Shown: piece by piece, positions 34,653-46,400 of the stretch | Numbering within the stretch: the first letter of the stretch is position 1 | Layout of the letters: every line of letters starts with the position of its first letter | Source: Vesta saturnalis | Lineage: Eukaryota > Arthropoda > Insecta > Coleoptera > Lampyridae | DNA length: 64,000 bases | Direction: 5' to 3' | Assembly: GCA_036346205.1 (NCBI GenBank) | Contig: JARFJB010000408.1 | Coordinates: forward strand, 3,210,001-3,274,000 | The notes under the pieces: generated by a model | The model's input: only the letters and a program-made list of their open reading frames with translations | Databases searched by the model: none | Told to the model about the DNA's origin: nothing | Position numbers and translations under genes: made by a program

Positions 34653-37139
34653 AAAAAAGCATAATGATACGCCTTGATTTTAATTTATTTTTAACTTTTG
34701 GTATGTCTAGGTTTTTTGCTGTGTTTTCCCTAGACCTTGAAGCAAATGCTTTACCAATTATATGTTAAATTACCACAGCACTATAATTTAACATAAGTAG
34801 TTCAAATTAAATTAGAATTAAAAATTACAAAGAACGTTCTTCATTGTGCTTTTCATTGTTAATAACACTTCCAATTATTGATAAAGATATCTCTTTGTTA
34901 GATTTAACTGGGTTATTTTATTTGATGTAATGTATGGATTTGTGAATGCTTCTATCATTTTCAAATTGAAGTTTCTCACAACTTTACACTTACATCATAA
35001 CTCGATTAAATTTTGTTAAATGTGTTTTTTGGCTGGCAAATTTCATTGTTAGCTTTCGTCGTAGAGAGTGTTGTGGTTTGTCATCTTTGAGGCAGTTTAA
35101 TAATATTTAATTTTTATGACCTAGTTATTCTTTACTAAAAATTTTATAGTTGGCTTTATGTTTCTCAAACTGTTATATTAATAGCAGGCTTATGTTTATG
35201 TTTTAATTTTTCAAATTTGACAAAATTGTTTACTACATCTTTAACAATTTTTAACAAACATTACTACTGACGAAGATAACTGTAAGTGTTATCGAAACGT
35301 TTAGATTGTATAATTTAAAGTACACCATTAAAAAATCCCAAAAAAGATAAGTATTTTATTAATTAACAAATAAATCAATTTTAATAAAACATATTCCAGA
35401 TTTTCATATGAGTAATAAGATATCCAATTGCCAAAGACTAAAGTGTCCCATAATTCATTGTAAGAATGTTTCGTACTTATAAAGCATTACGTGAACACTT
35501 GCAAAATGATCATACTTATGTTAAAGCTACTCAAAAGGACACTTACGAATTTGAAAATATGCAGGGTAAGTTTATTGTTTACAATAGGTCTATATCTTAA
35601 AAGAACATTAAATGCATACTTTGTTTTAGAGTTTGGAAAATGGAAGAGGCACATAGAAGATTAAGATAATGTGACTATGGTGAAGGATTGTGGTGTAAAA
35701 AGATTAAACCAGTCAAAAAGAAGATGGTAACTCAGTTACCATAGGTTATTGGCACCTCGGTGTATTGATAATAATGGCAAAAGGAGTTTAAAAAACTCTG
35801 GTTCAGTTAAAAGTGGCCGTGCTTGTCCCGCTATGATAATTCTTACAGTGGGTAGAAAGATTGAAGTGACTTACTACTCTTTTCATATTGGTCGCTTATG
35901 TAATCTTGGGAGAAGATTTTTAAATAAGCAATACAGACCCGAAATAGCAGGTAATAATATAATTCTGAATAGTTAGGGAATAATTAGGATTTTTAGATGT
36001 TGTATAGTTTAACCCTGTATTTACAAAATAATCTGGAGCTAAAATAATATTCATAAATCAATACTAGACAATTAGTTTTTTAGGCAAACTCAGTTTGTAG
36101 CGTCACCCAGGTACCCTATCTTGAAAAGTGTAATTTGAGCTGTTTCATATTAGTTATTGAACGAAATCTTAATTTAAGAAATATGCATTCGTCCGTAAAA
36201 AATCCTACATCTAATATAAAATTTCCTAGTACCAAACAAAGATGCCCTTTTGATCCGCGGCATGTTCCGACGTAATTAATTATTAACTAGTGACGTTTTT
36301 CTACCAAGAATGCGCGCATAAGAATTCACAATGATGAGTTTTTAAGCGTACACCTGCTAGTTAAACCCCAAATACATGTTTTTCAACCAAATATTAGTTG
36401 CAAAAACAAAATATCCTGAAAACCATTTTCAAATAACGACTTAATGTTTAATAAAGTATGCTAAACTCCATTAAAAAAAAGTTTGAGTATTGACATTTCA
36501 TCAATTGATTCCTTCAACAATGTGGATCAGTGGATTGTTCTCTCTACCAAAAATGAATGTAAATATTTGGTTACAAAAATATTTTTCAATTGTAATTGTA
36601 ATTTGCCATATTATCTATGCAACATATGAATTGCTGATTTTAAATGCACATGTATAGATAATATTATTGGGTACAACGTCGGTAAGCATATTTACTTAAT
36701 AACCAAACAGTATTGTACTACTAAAACTGAAATTAACTGTAATGAAAGTGTTATTGTTTATAATGCTACATACAAAATGAATTTGATGTACATCATTTAA
36801 ATATTAATGGTAATACCAACATTGGGAAAAAACAACTCTCAAATTAACCCTCCTGTTGTCTTTTGGTTTCATTTATTGCATTCGGGTCATTATAAACCGG
36901 GACCCTATAGTTGTCATTTTATTGTAGTTAAATTGATGTAGCAGTAAATAATAATAAGAAATAGGATGTAGTATTTATTACATTTTATTACGTTATTTTA
37001 TTTCTATTACACATTATTATAAATGTTATGTAAAGAACATCTGAAAACCATAGTAGCTAGGTATATACATTTATTTGTTACAGTCTTGACAGTAGTAATA
37101 TACATGTGCTTTACATACACATTTTCAGCAATTACATAC

Positions 37140-38048
37140 CATATTAGTTTTATTATCATTTGAAGAGGGACAAAAATTACATCTTTTATACTTGGTTGTG
37201 GTTGATTGTTCCCTTACTTCGGCATTGATGGTTGAAAAACGTGACTTTATAACAATTTCAGCTGCAGCAATACTTCGAGGAAGACGTTTTCTTTCTTGCA
37301 ATAATGGGGTGATTATGGAATTACCCAGTTCTTCAAGAAATAGTCACCGTTTTTTAGGTTTTCCAGCATTTCAGGTTGGAGTTTTCTAATGTGTCTACAG
37401 CACCTTTAGTTTTGTTGTAATCTAAAATCATAAACGTCTTTTTATGGTCTTGATTACACACTCCGTTATGGTTGTGCATGGTGCTCATGAGCGTAACATT
37501 TTTATCCGTTTCGGAATATAGGAAACTATCGAAGTGTGCTTGGTAAAGTACAATTTTGAAAAAAGAACTTCTTTCCTGTTGCAGACCAATGCAGCTGACA
37601 ATTCAGGCTTATTTTTGCGAATAGTGCCAAGCATGTTTATTTTTCCCTTCAATAGCATCTGCCCCAGATCGTATGAGGTAAAAAAATTATCACACGTTAC
37701 GTTGTGACCTTTTAGACCAAAAGTAAAGTCTAGCACAACTCTTTTACCTTGATCTCCCTTTGGAGGTTCACCTTCTTTTTCCCCTAAGTAGACTTGCATG
37801 CTATATGCATAAGCAGTTACAGAATCGCATAAAGTCTAAATCTTGACTCCGTATTTAGCACGTTTATTCGTGATGTACTGTCTAAAAGAACTACATTTTC
37901 ATGAACATTATAGAGCCATTCATGCCACAAGTCCCGTATGGGAGCTAATTTATCAGTTTGGCTTCGTTGTGTACGAGTTTTTTTCTTGTCAAAGCGAATT
38001 ATTCGTGCAATTACATGAAATCTTTGATGGGACATCCTTGCTCTTTTA
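37140..38048 (-). pseudogene. piggyBac transposase C-terminal part
   Basis: It begins RARMSHQRFHVIARIIRFDK and TDKLAPIRDLWHEW. An internal deletion then removes the region with the first catalytic Asp and joins to MQVYLGEKEGEPPKGDQGKR, VTCDNFFTSYDLG (catalytic Asp region) and GTIRKNKPELSAAL. Further on, in shifting frames, come ENLKNGDYFLKNW and a cysteine-rich end, KRCNFCPSS ... CKAHVYYYCQDC, the zinc-binding tail of piggyBac transposases. Frameshifts, stops and the deletion rule out activity. Confidence 0.85.
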
Positions 38049-38180
38049 ATAAAGAGCCTTAACTTTCACAAGGAATATTGCGACTTTCGTTAACGTGAAA
38101 ATGATTACTACTGTTCTTGTCACACTTATTACATAACGTACATGATAAAAAAAGAATCTTTTAGGCAACATACTTAATCC
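38045..38180 (-). repeat. BEL 3' LTR
   Basis: It is homologous to the 5' LTR over TTTAATA to ACATACTTAA, with ~15% differences. The outer ~30 bp are missing at the piggyBac junction. Confidence 0.82.
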
Positions 38181-38292
38181 ACTACCGGTCTTGAAAGAAT
38201 TCACTTTCAAAAGTTAATACAAAAAAATAGGGTATTTCTACACAACTTCAACAATACGATGAAATAAAAAAAAGAAACCCGAGGCTTTATAT

Positions 38293-38639
38293 TTAATCGT
38301 CAATAGGTAGTTTGCACAATCTCGCAAAGGAACCATGCACTATTTTTCCTCCATTGATTCTAACATCTGCTACATGGGCTAAGTTACCAGGACCAGGATA
38401 TAGTTTATGAATGCGTCCTAAGCACCACTTTAACGGTGGTAAGTATACTTCCTTTATCAAAACGAGGTCATCAGTCTTTAAAGAACGTTGTGTAAGTTGC
38501 TACTTGGTTCGCACTTGCAATTCGGACAAGAATTCCTTCAACCAACGATTCCAGAATCGCTGTTGTAGGACCTGCATGTACTGGTATCTTCAAAGCGGAT
38601 ATTCAGGAATATCGGTAACGTCAGGATCGGGTAACGAGG
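38293..38639 (-). pseudogene. BEL pol C-terminal DUF5641 domain
   Basis: RFWNRWLKEFLSELQVRTK, then SLKTDDLVLIKEVYLPPLKW, CLGRIHKLYPGPGNLAHVAD and FARLCKLPIDD, stop at 38293-38295. LPPLKW.LGRI..L.PG is the signature of the domain following BEL integrases. Confidence 0.88.
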
Positions 38640-40340
38640 TTAATGGACGACCCTAATCAAGAAATGGCCTAGGGTGAGAGCATGTAGATCATCGGGAGAG
38701 ATAGACAAAGAGGACAGGGGTCTTGAATTTAAAATAGCATCTATTTCTACTAAAATAGTATATAGTTCTACAAACGTACACCGAGTATTAGCCAGGACTC
38801 ACTTCAAATCAGATATTGTCGACTTAATCCCGGCTTCCTATATCACACACATGCGGAGAGAATGCAGATATAAATTTCCAATTTACCCCTGCATTTGTAA
38901 TCTTAAACAGGTTTCGTTTAAATAATTCACCCACTTATGATTAAATACTTTTAGCTCAGAGCTATAATTAGCTATGGAAAATAATGGATATTTTATGCCA
39001 CTCTGCTCATCGGTAGATTAATAGGTCCAGGTTCAATAACATTTTATTTGCTTATTAACAAAATTAGAATTGCTTAGATATTTTCAAACCTAAAAATAAA
39101 TAATGTAATCTCGGACGCCAATTTATTTTTAAGGAACAAATAAACCTTAAAAATGGAAAAGTCACAAAAACTCATGAAAATGACAAGTAAAAAATAATGA
39201 CAAAAATGAGTATTATTACGATACCTAATTTGATTATAAGGATGATCTCTTAAAAACTAATGTTAGTGATTCTTATTTAACTGCCTTAAACTATAATGTG
39301 AATTAATTATCAATATGAAATACCTGATGTAATTTCTTTTACATTTTGGGTGTCACTGGAACTTCAGCAGATAAGAAAATGCTGTCGACTCATCACTTCA
39401 AATTTTATTGCGCAATTTTAATGGAAGGTGAAATAAACATCAGATTGATATGATGGTTATTCCAGACATATAGAAATTTATTTATAAACATCCAAACTGA
39501 ATTGATTTTGTATGGTTCAAAGTAAAATTCTGTAATTGAAATCCCACTTAGCAGTAACAAAGCTATTGCATCATCTTGCAAAGTTAACGTTAAAAATAAA
39601 ATTAAACCCAAAGTAAAATAAGTAGTAAGAGTTATAACTAAAGTTGAGTTTCCTGAAATGTAAATGTCTCAAATTTCCGTATGATATATTTAAAAACTCA
39701 CCATATAAATATGGCACTCTAAATAAAGAATTGAACAAAGCGAAAATGGCTTCTACCTAAACACGTAGATCAAGCAATGAATGGAGGACGCTAATGCAAT
39801 GACCGAAAACGCTCGAAGCGCAGAAAGGATGTGCAATGAATAATAATTGAAATAATTTATTTATGCAACTAACGTTACACGAAATGCACTTAGGTTGCCT
39901 GATATGAACGTAAATTTAAACATACATAAAAATTAAAAATTCACCTAGTTCCTTTAGTTCGGCATGTGTACCTACAAAGTTGCTACCGTTGTCTGAAAAA
40001 ACCTCATTAGGTTTCCCCCTCCTTGCCAAATACCGTCTAAATGCTGCTATAAAACATTCTTTGGTTAAATCTGTCACTAATTCAATATGCACGCATTTTG
40101 TAGAGAAGCAAATAAAAAGACAGATGTATGCTTTTGTAAGGTTACTTCTACGACCATTTTTAGATTTAATTAAAACCAGACCTGGGTAGTCAACACCACT
40201 TGTAAAAAATGACGAAGAAGCACTAACACGCTGTCTCGGAAGTACGCCCGTGATTGGTATAGAAGTTAAAGGTTTGAGTCTAAAGCATCGCACACACTTA
40301 TGAACTGTTTGACGAACTAAATTGCTACCACGAAGAGGCC
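38640..40340 (-). pseudogene. BEL integrase, split by a ~1 kb insertion
   Basis: A zinc-finger-like lead (CWPLRGSNLVRQTVHKCVRC) precedes SGVDYPGLVLIK (first Asp) and VFSDNGSNFVGTHAELKELG (second Asp). At 39945 the insertion starts. The frame resumes at 38923 as ELFKRNLFKITNAGVNWKFI. A frameshift leads to EAGIKSTISDLK (catalytic Glu), then AILNSRPLSSLSISPDDLHA and LTLGHFLI. The three acidic catalytic residues persist but frames are broken. Confidence 0.88.
38932..39937. mobile_element. ~1 kb insertion in BEL integrase with 8-bp target duplication
   Basis: AATTCACC lies at 38924-38931 and again at 39938-39945. Removing the interval plus one copy restores the integrase frame, so these are real borders. 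It has no coding capacity. It is collinear with the repeat at 5340-6340 and contains the same PBS-like motif (ATCTCGGACGCCA, about 39111-39123). An 8-bp duplication suggests a hAT-like DNA element, while the PBS-like motif suggests an LTR derivative. No convincing terminal inverted repeats are seen. The family is unknown. Confidence 0.75.
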
Positions 40341-40879
40341 AACATTGCTCTTACATACAATAAAGAAGATGCTGTTGATCTGCGTGAAACAGTTTTTCAT
40401 GTTCATACATAAAAAGTAATTTGGTTAAATGATGTTTGTCTGAAAGAATTGCAGGGTTTTTTATTAAATGGAAAAGGTGATAGTTGAAGACCCCTCCCCC
40501 CCATGCAAAGTATTCCGACAGAAACTAGAAAAGAATTTAGGTTTAAAATACGGTTACATTTAGTAGCCATTTTACCTTGCATCAAACTAGCAATTTCTTC
40601 GTTAAAAATTTCGAGCTGTGAAACATAGACAAGTGTCTATGTGGCTTGCTTCAATTCTATAGCATTTAAGGGTTTAAACTCTCTATTTACAATCTTGACT
40701 TTGCAATTAAAACCAAATCTAAGACACCAAGCGTCTACCCGCTGTAATCGCTTAAAAGAAGGAACCCGTGTCATAGAAAATGTATCACAATATTGAACAA
40801 TATGAAACAGCTTTATTTTTACGGATTTCTAGCAACTTTCCCTTGAAGTCGATATTTGACTCTGGCCATTCTTCTTCTG

Positions 40880-41451
40880 GGTTTTGTAGCCAAGACGGAC
40901 CAGACCACAATAAGGAAAGATTAAGAAGATCACTTGGGTTTACCCCCCCCCCCCTAGACAATAAATCAGCTGGGTTGGGATTGGTAGAAACATGTCTCCA
41001 ATCATCTGCACTGGTTAAACCTTGATTTGTGTCACACGATTTTGAACAAAGGTTTGCAATTCATGCGGTTCTGATTTAATCCAAGACACACAAATAGTAT
41101 AGTTTTGGAAACATCAATGTTCATAGAAAGTTTTACTTTATTCCAGAGTTGGAGCAAAGGAAGTGCTCTACACAACTCCATCCTGGGTATTGTTAAGGAT
41201 TTTAATGAATCTGCACGACTCTTAGCACATAATACTTTAACATGAATTTGCCCTGACTCTTCAACACTTCTGACATATAAACAAGCACCGTATGCCTCTA
41301 TGGAAGCATCGGGAAATCCGTTAATTTGCAATTCAGTACATTTCGGAACAACACACCATGGTATTTCTAGTTGGCTAAGTTCAAGCAACTGCTTACGAAA
41401 ACTTTCCCATTTCGTGTTCAACTCAGCAGGCAAGGATTCGTCCCATGACAT
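40880..41451 (-). pseudogene. BEL-type RNase H (formerly Peptidase_A17 model)
   Basis: WDESLPAELNTKWESFRKQL, then ELQINGFPDASIEAYGACLY (Asp of RNase H), KVLCAKSRADSLKSLTIPRM and ELCRALPLLQLWNKV (Glu). It decays after VSKTILFV, where WSDS is expected. The ATG at 41451 is internal to pol. Confidence 0.85.
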
Positions 41452-41499
41452 ATTTAAAACCTACAGCTTTTGCATAATAATTTTACCCAGGATGGCACA

Positions 41500-42010
41500 A
41501 GGACCTAGAAGACATAATGGGTCAAATACCTGTTGGAGTTCTCAAAGAATTGTTCTTTTAGTTATAGTTTTATTTGAGATCAACGATATATTGTATTTAA
41601 GAATGTCAAAGGAAGAAGACTAGGAAACCCCTAACGTTTTTGTTTTTCACCGTCTCCTAACTTTAATATTGTCAACAGATTTTCTTCTTGCACATGATTT
41701 AAAACAGCTTTACTATTTGATGCCCATTTTTGAAGATCAAAACAACCAGATTTTAAAATAGCAGACCAAAGGATTTTTTGCAAGGATCGCTGTGACGGAT
41801 TGATTTGTCGGTACATTTTAACAATATCAGCACAGACAACCCACAGATGATGCCTGAAACTAACAAAATGGAGAATAAATCGTCTTGAATTTTAGGACCT
41901 ATAAGTTGCAAATCGTTTAACGACAACCCTGTATCAGTACGAGCCGAAGCATCGAACACTACTCGCAATTTTGTTGTTTAATTGTTTGCATTAAATACAC
42001 CGTGGTGAGG
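41500..42010 (-). pseudogene. BEL reverse transcriptase remnant, catalytic centre deleted
   Basis: KLRVVFDASARTDTGLSLND, LIGPKIQDDLFSIL and IVKMYRQINPSQRSLQKILW are RT fingers/palm motifs. Directly after KILW the sequence continues LKSGCFDLQKWASNS, which belongs ~90 residues further on in this family. The YVDDL motif and most of the palm are absent. DNA synthesis from this copy is impossible. Confidence 0.85.
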
Positions 42011-42299
42011 TAAATAATAAGAAATATTTAATATTTGGGATTTAGAAAGTTCCATATGACCTAAAGTTAAATATTCTTGTATAAAATCTGAATAAAGGTT
42101 TTTCATAGTGTCATCTTTCTTAAGTTTTTATTGAACCGACCTAAGACGTTTTAAAGGTATATCTCTAGAATTACATAAAAGTGACGGTGACTGACGAAAT
42201 GGTATTTGAACAGTAAATCTACCTGGGGGTTCTCGATATGTAATTTTTTGATACACTGCTTTTCTTTGCCGGAGAATATTTCATGTTGTGGTTTAATTT

Positions 42300-42960
42300 C
42301 TTCTAACTCCTAGAGGGCTTTGAGTTAGTTTTCCAAATCACAATTGTTAGTTAAATTACATAGTCTGTCTTTTGCGGAAATATTAGAAGAACAAGAAGTC
42401 GCACCTGAAACAACCCAAGCAGAAACTGTTTTTTTAATCACCGGAGCGTTGATACCTAAACGAACTTGAACTATGCAACTTAAGTTATAAAAAATACTTG
42501 CTTCTAAAAGAATGTCAATTTTGTATGGCATTGAAAAACTAGGATTGGCCAATTGCAGATGAACAGGTATTTCCAAGGTTGCAATATCTATAAACTGTTC
42601 TGGTAAACAATTGTTTATTGTAGGTATAACTAAACACGAAACGTTTGCTTTAAAATTATTGTATATTGACTGTAGGGATAAATTGCACGATTTACTAATA
42701 TTTGTAGCGGTTTGATTGATCCCTATAACTGAAATAGTATTATCAGATTCTGTTGGTTGTAATCCAAGACGTTTACAACACTCGTCAGTTACAAAATTTG
42801 ACTGTGAAGGAGAATCTTACAATAGTAGTCAGGTTTGCAATGTTCCTGATTTGGTTTTAACTTGAACTATTGCTGTAGACAAAAGAACCGTGCCACCTTG
42901 AATATTATTTAACAACTGGTTTTTGGTTGCACAATTAAGAACTTGGTGTTGATCTATCTA
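42300..42960 (-). pseudogene. BEL aspartic protease region
   Basis: LLSTAIVQVKT ... LQT, two stops close together, then DSPSQSNFVTDECCKRLGLQ. The family motif is DSGSQ.NF; here Gly is Pro. Beyond it, the frame at 42576-42325 gives IDILLEASIFYNL and VSAWVVSGATSCSS, the usual protease/linker region before RT. Confidence 0.75.
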
Positions 42961-44171
42961 CAGTTTCTTGCGAACTTTCGGTATTGGGTTTTGAACTACC
43001 ATCATTTGACTTACTTTCGAAAAGAAGCACCGTATTATGCTTTCCCTTGCACTTTCTACAGTGTCCTGCAAAACACTGTTTGCTAAAGTGGCAAACAATT
43101 TATACAAAGCTTTAGTTGCTTAACTTTCGCCACACAACTTGGTACATGTTTGTATAAAATGTTCCGGGCCATTACAAAAGCGGCATTGTACTCTAGCACT
43201 TACTTTCTCATCCCTTTGATTTGTTGCGTACGAATTTGTTGTACACAAACTCTTTACAGATTTTTCAGAGGTTAAATTTGTTTCCAATAAATCAGCCTTT
43301 TGTTTTATGAAATATTGAAAATCTGACAACATGGGTAGTTTAATACCAAAATCATGGCTTGTTACAATAAATTCTTCCCCGCTTTTCTTCCCATTCACGG
43401 GCTGTCTTTTATATAGTTTATTTGTTGAAATATAAATAATTAGGGTATCCCATGATTCAATTGGCTGGTTGAGGGTTTTTAAGGACCTAATGTGTTTGGA
43501 TAACAAATCTAAAATTTTTCTTAACTCGAAACAGGATTCTTGATTTATTTGTTGGATATCAAAAATAGATTTAACATGTTTATAAACTAGAACACCTCCA
43601 CTATTGTATCTCCACAAAAGCGTAGACCGGGCTACCGTATACTTGTCCGCAAATAATTCTATAGCACGTATCACTTGTACAGCGCCACCTTCTAAGGCTG
43701 AGCGTAAATAGTGAAACTTCTGAATATTTATTAAATGCGCATTATGGTTAATTAACGAATCGAAAGTATCCCTAAATTCAAATAAGTTTTCATACAGACC
43801 AGAAAACTTCGTTAACTCTATCTCTGGAAGTTTCACATTTACCGTAGGTACACATGCCGTACTTGAACTAGAATTAGTACTACCTTTATTAGAAATTTCA
43901 CCATTTTGTTTTGTATTGTTAGAATAATCTGCTAAAAACTTACGACATTTACTTAAAACCTGGAAATAAACATCGTCAAACGTTACACGCTCTTGACTTT
44001 GTTCATTTAAAATGATCCTCAACGTCATTTAGTACATCAATTTCTGATTGTATTTCATCAAAATACTCTAAAATCCCTTGAAATCTCTCTATCCGCCCAT
44101 CGAAATCTATAATTTGTTTTTTATCAATCTCATTTAAAGAGAAAATCCCGACTGTATTTTCAAAAAGTTTT

Positions 44172-44575
44172 GTTATGAACGAATAAGTTCAACGGTAAAT
44201 TTGTGATTAAAAATTATTATTAATTTTATTAAATACATAAATAAAAAGTTTACCTCGAGTAGGATTTGAACCTACGACCTGTACTTTGCTAGAGTACCGC
44301 GCTAACCAACTACACCATCGAGATTCAAGCCCCAATCGATGTAAACTTTGTCTTTATGTATGTAGAACTGATGTAAATTCTAAATATAATGAGATTAGAA
44401 TCAAATTACTTATATGAATGGATTGTGAGCCTGCAATATCGCAAGGATTCACACATACCAAAGCATCTTGACTAATATTAATTATTACAAGTTTTGCTAT
44501 GGACGAATAAGTTCAAAGGTAAATATGTAATTAAAAATTGTTATTAGTTTTACTAAAATTAATAATAATTTTTGA
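44172..44575 (-). mobile_element. tRNA-Ala-type SINE inserted in BEL gag
   Basis: The minus-strand order is: a tail-like copy (44575-44490), ~160 bp of unrelated sequence, a tRNA-like head (44324-44251), then GTAAACTTTTTATTTATG and an AT-rich tail ending ACTTATTCGTTCATAAC at 44172. The tail sequence at both sides (ACGAATAAGTTCAAMGGTAAA on plus) means either two SINE copies or a duplicated tail. A third copy lies at 57460-57605. Confidence 0.7.
44251..44324 (-). tRNA. tRNA-Ala(AGC)-like sequence (SINE head)
   Basis: It folds as a full cloverleaf. Acceptor ATCTCGA pairs with TCGAGGT (7 pairs, one wobble), D stem GTGT/GCGC, anticodon stem GTACT/AGTAC with loop CTAGCAA, T stem GTAGG/CCTAC with loop TTCAAAT, discriminator A. 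The A box (TGGTGTAGTTGG) and B box (GGTTCAAATCC) fit RNA polymerase III promoters. The anticodon is AGC (Ala), but position 3:70 is C-G, not the G-U that alanyl-tRNA synthetase normally needs. Together with repeated flanks at 57.5 kb this points to a SINE head, not a working tRNA gene, though transcription is plausible. Confidence 0.7.
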
Positions 44576-44949
44576 TTGAAATTGAGTTAGCCGTCGTTTA
44601 ATACTACCACATTTCTTTTTTAAAGTTTTAAGCTCGGTTTCAATAGTATTATCAGGTATTTTCTAAAGTATTTGTCTTTTTTTTTAAACAGTACTAATAT
44701 TAAATAGTTTTGATTGACAGGTAATGTAACAACTCTTGCGTTGCTATATGTTATGCCCCTTTCTGGATGGTAACCCAACGCGGTTTTTAGTTTGCCTCGA
44801 CTTTGCTCAGTCGTGTTTATAATTTATTATAAACGGGGTGTGGTTCGTACTATTTGGTAGACTTAACACTGTCACCTTAAATAATTATGCTTAAGTGGTT
44901 TAAAATGTATATTTTTCATAAGTTAACAAAATAAAGAAAGGATAAATAA

Positions 44950-46400
44950 CAACTAAAATGTATTTTCGTTTTGGTCCTGGCGGCTCCTCACACTCGTTTT
45001 CCTGGGGGCGGCTGTTTACTGGGTGCGTAGTCGTTTCTGTGAACAGAGATATTATCTTAATCTACTCCCTACCTAGTATGTAATATTTATATTACGGTCG
45101 TGTATTTACAGAAGCTGGTACGGTTGCCCCAATACAGTTTTGGTCGACGGCGCCAGTGCAACGAACTCGAATCGTTTCGGGGACGGAGAAAATCAATACC
45201 GTTCTCGGCTTATGCGCATGGCATAATTATTATTCTTCAGTAACTCTGGAGCGCTGAAGCTGGTATGTCGTACTCCAATGAAGCAACACACGCGCGAGAT
45301 TCGCGTATGCAAATGCGAGATCTCTGGATTATTTTTATTTGATTATAACCGGCTTGAGAACGTGGTTAGATTATTTAAGCAACAGGATTACGTCTTCACG
45401 GCGTAACTAAATTTAATTATATACAAATTATAACGTAAACGAAATACTCGCTATACTAAAATGTTACAATAAAACGAATTTACTGATTTTTAAGGTACAT
45501 CGTAATATACAGGCGGTCGGATTTATATCATTAACTATCGGTAAGTATTGGATAATTTACATATTATCTGCGGTTTTAATTTCCGGCGTATATTCTTAAT
45601 TCAATTAAGAATGGTCTTGCACTAGGTGTTTCGCGATGGTTATTCGGAATACAATTTTATGCAACAGATTTCTTTATATATCCTCCTGCGATTAAAGACA
45701 CTGTGTGTGGTTATTGTGTTTGTCTGTATGTATTGTATGTAGGTGTATTAAGCGGGGTCTTAGTGATAATCAGGAGACGTAAGGCAATAGCCTGTCTAAC
45801 CTGGTGAACTAAGAACAAAAAGGTCGTAGGTCTTTACAGCCCTGTATCCAACCTTCACCCTCAAATGTTTGCGAGCGACGTGGGGGTTACCCCTTCGTTA
45901 CGCTCTATATGTATGTGTTTGTGTAATGATAACTCCTGGAGACTAAGCCCGTCGTTATTTACGTTCTGTCGTGTTTGATAGTAAATTGTTAGATTTTATA
46001 ATTATACAACTTATGTGTCTATCAATAGCAGTGCGGGATCAAAGTTTAGGTCTCCCGGCGCGAGGTGGTGCGCGTTATCACACGATCGCGATGGACTCCT
46101 CTACAGGTCGGTGCTTACACGAAGCAATCGGTGCGGCGGCTACTGGATATCTGAAACGGCGCAGCGGTCTCGGTCACGATCGGGCAGGTGGTGATAGATG
46201 ATGAACGGAGAGATCCCTGAGAGATCTCCGAGAGCAGCGCGTCGCGGGTTTATAAAGGTGCATCGGTGGGCGGCTTCGCGTCTACCGTGCGGGGGATGCC
46301 GTTATGGGATTGGTTGCAAATGTTCTGACGTGCAAAAACTTACTGGTTTTTAGAAATACACGTCAGCGGTGATTAAGGAATTATTTGTGGTGTAATATCG
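44950..46400. repeat. GC-richer LTR-like block, copy 2, within the BEL leader
   Basis: It is related to 8400-9480 by ordered motifs (see that entry), including GAGCAGCGCGTCGCGGG (about 46232), a clean TATAAA at 46251-46256 and TTCTGACGTGC (46323). It lies between the BEL PBS and gag, so it is presumably a further insertion. The open frame at 45971-46201 matches no family. Exact edges are not visible. Confidence 0.45.

Larger units (their letters stand above)
32977..35364 (+). mobile_element. Penelope-like element with ~0.9 kb inverted arms
   Basis: The left arm (32977-33884) is the reverse complement of the right arm (34448-35364), with scattered mismatches. Both contain the GIY-YIG endonuclease C-terminus and a 3' UTR. 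Between them, 33885-34447 is unique, plus-strand RT C-terminus and linker. Penelope elements commonly carry such partial copies (pseudo-LTRs) in direct or inverted orientation, and this is the inverted type. The 5' part of RT is absent, so the copy is truncated. ATTTTATTA-like sequence borders both outer edges. Confidence 0.9.
43040..44690 (-). pseudogene. BEL gag (DUF1759) with zinc knuckle
   Basis: The N-terminal coiled part (about 44690-44576) has ELKTLKKKCGSIKRRLTQFQ. It is cut by the SINE, then resumes at about 44168 with LFENTVGIFSLNEIDKK and RIERFQGILEYFDEI. The frame at 44028-43120 carries the DUF1759 core: VNVKLPEIELTKFSGLYENL, EFRDTFDSLI, QKFHYLRSALEGGAVQVI. Knuckle-like cysteines follow, CRFCNGPEHFIQTC, and after a stop CRKCKGKHNTVL. 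The ATG at 44028 arises from a frameshift and is not the original start. Gag forms the particle in active elements. Confidence 0.88.

Noticed and set aside
37192..37389. Plus-strand frame of 65 codons
   Set aside because: It is antisense to the C-terminal region of the minus-strand piggyBac transposase.
38932..39937. Firm assignment of the inserted element to the hAT superfamily
   Set aside because: The 8-bp duplication fits, but there are no CAGNG-type inverted termini and a PBS-like motif argues otherwise.
44251..44324. Functional nuclear tRNA-Ala gene
   Set aside because: The cloverleaf is good, but the flanks recur at 57.5 kb, it interrupts a BEL gag frame, and it lacks the G3-U70 pair; a SINE head is more likely. 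Kept as a tRNA-like feature.
45971..46201. Plus-strand frame of 76 codons as a gene
   Set aside because: It lies in the LTR-like block and has no recognisable motif; higher GC lengthens chance frames.
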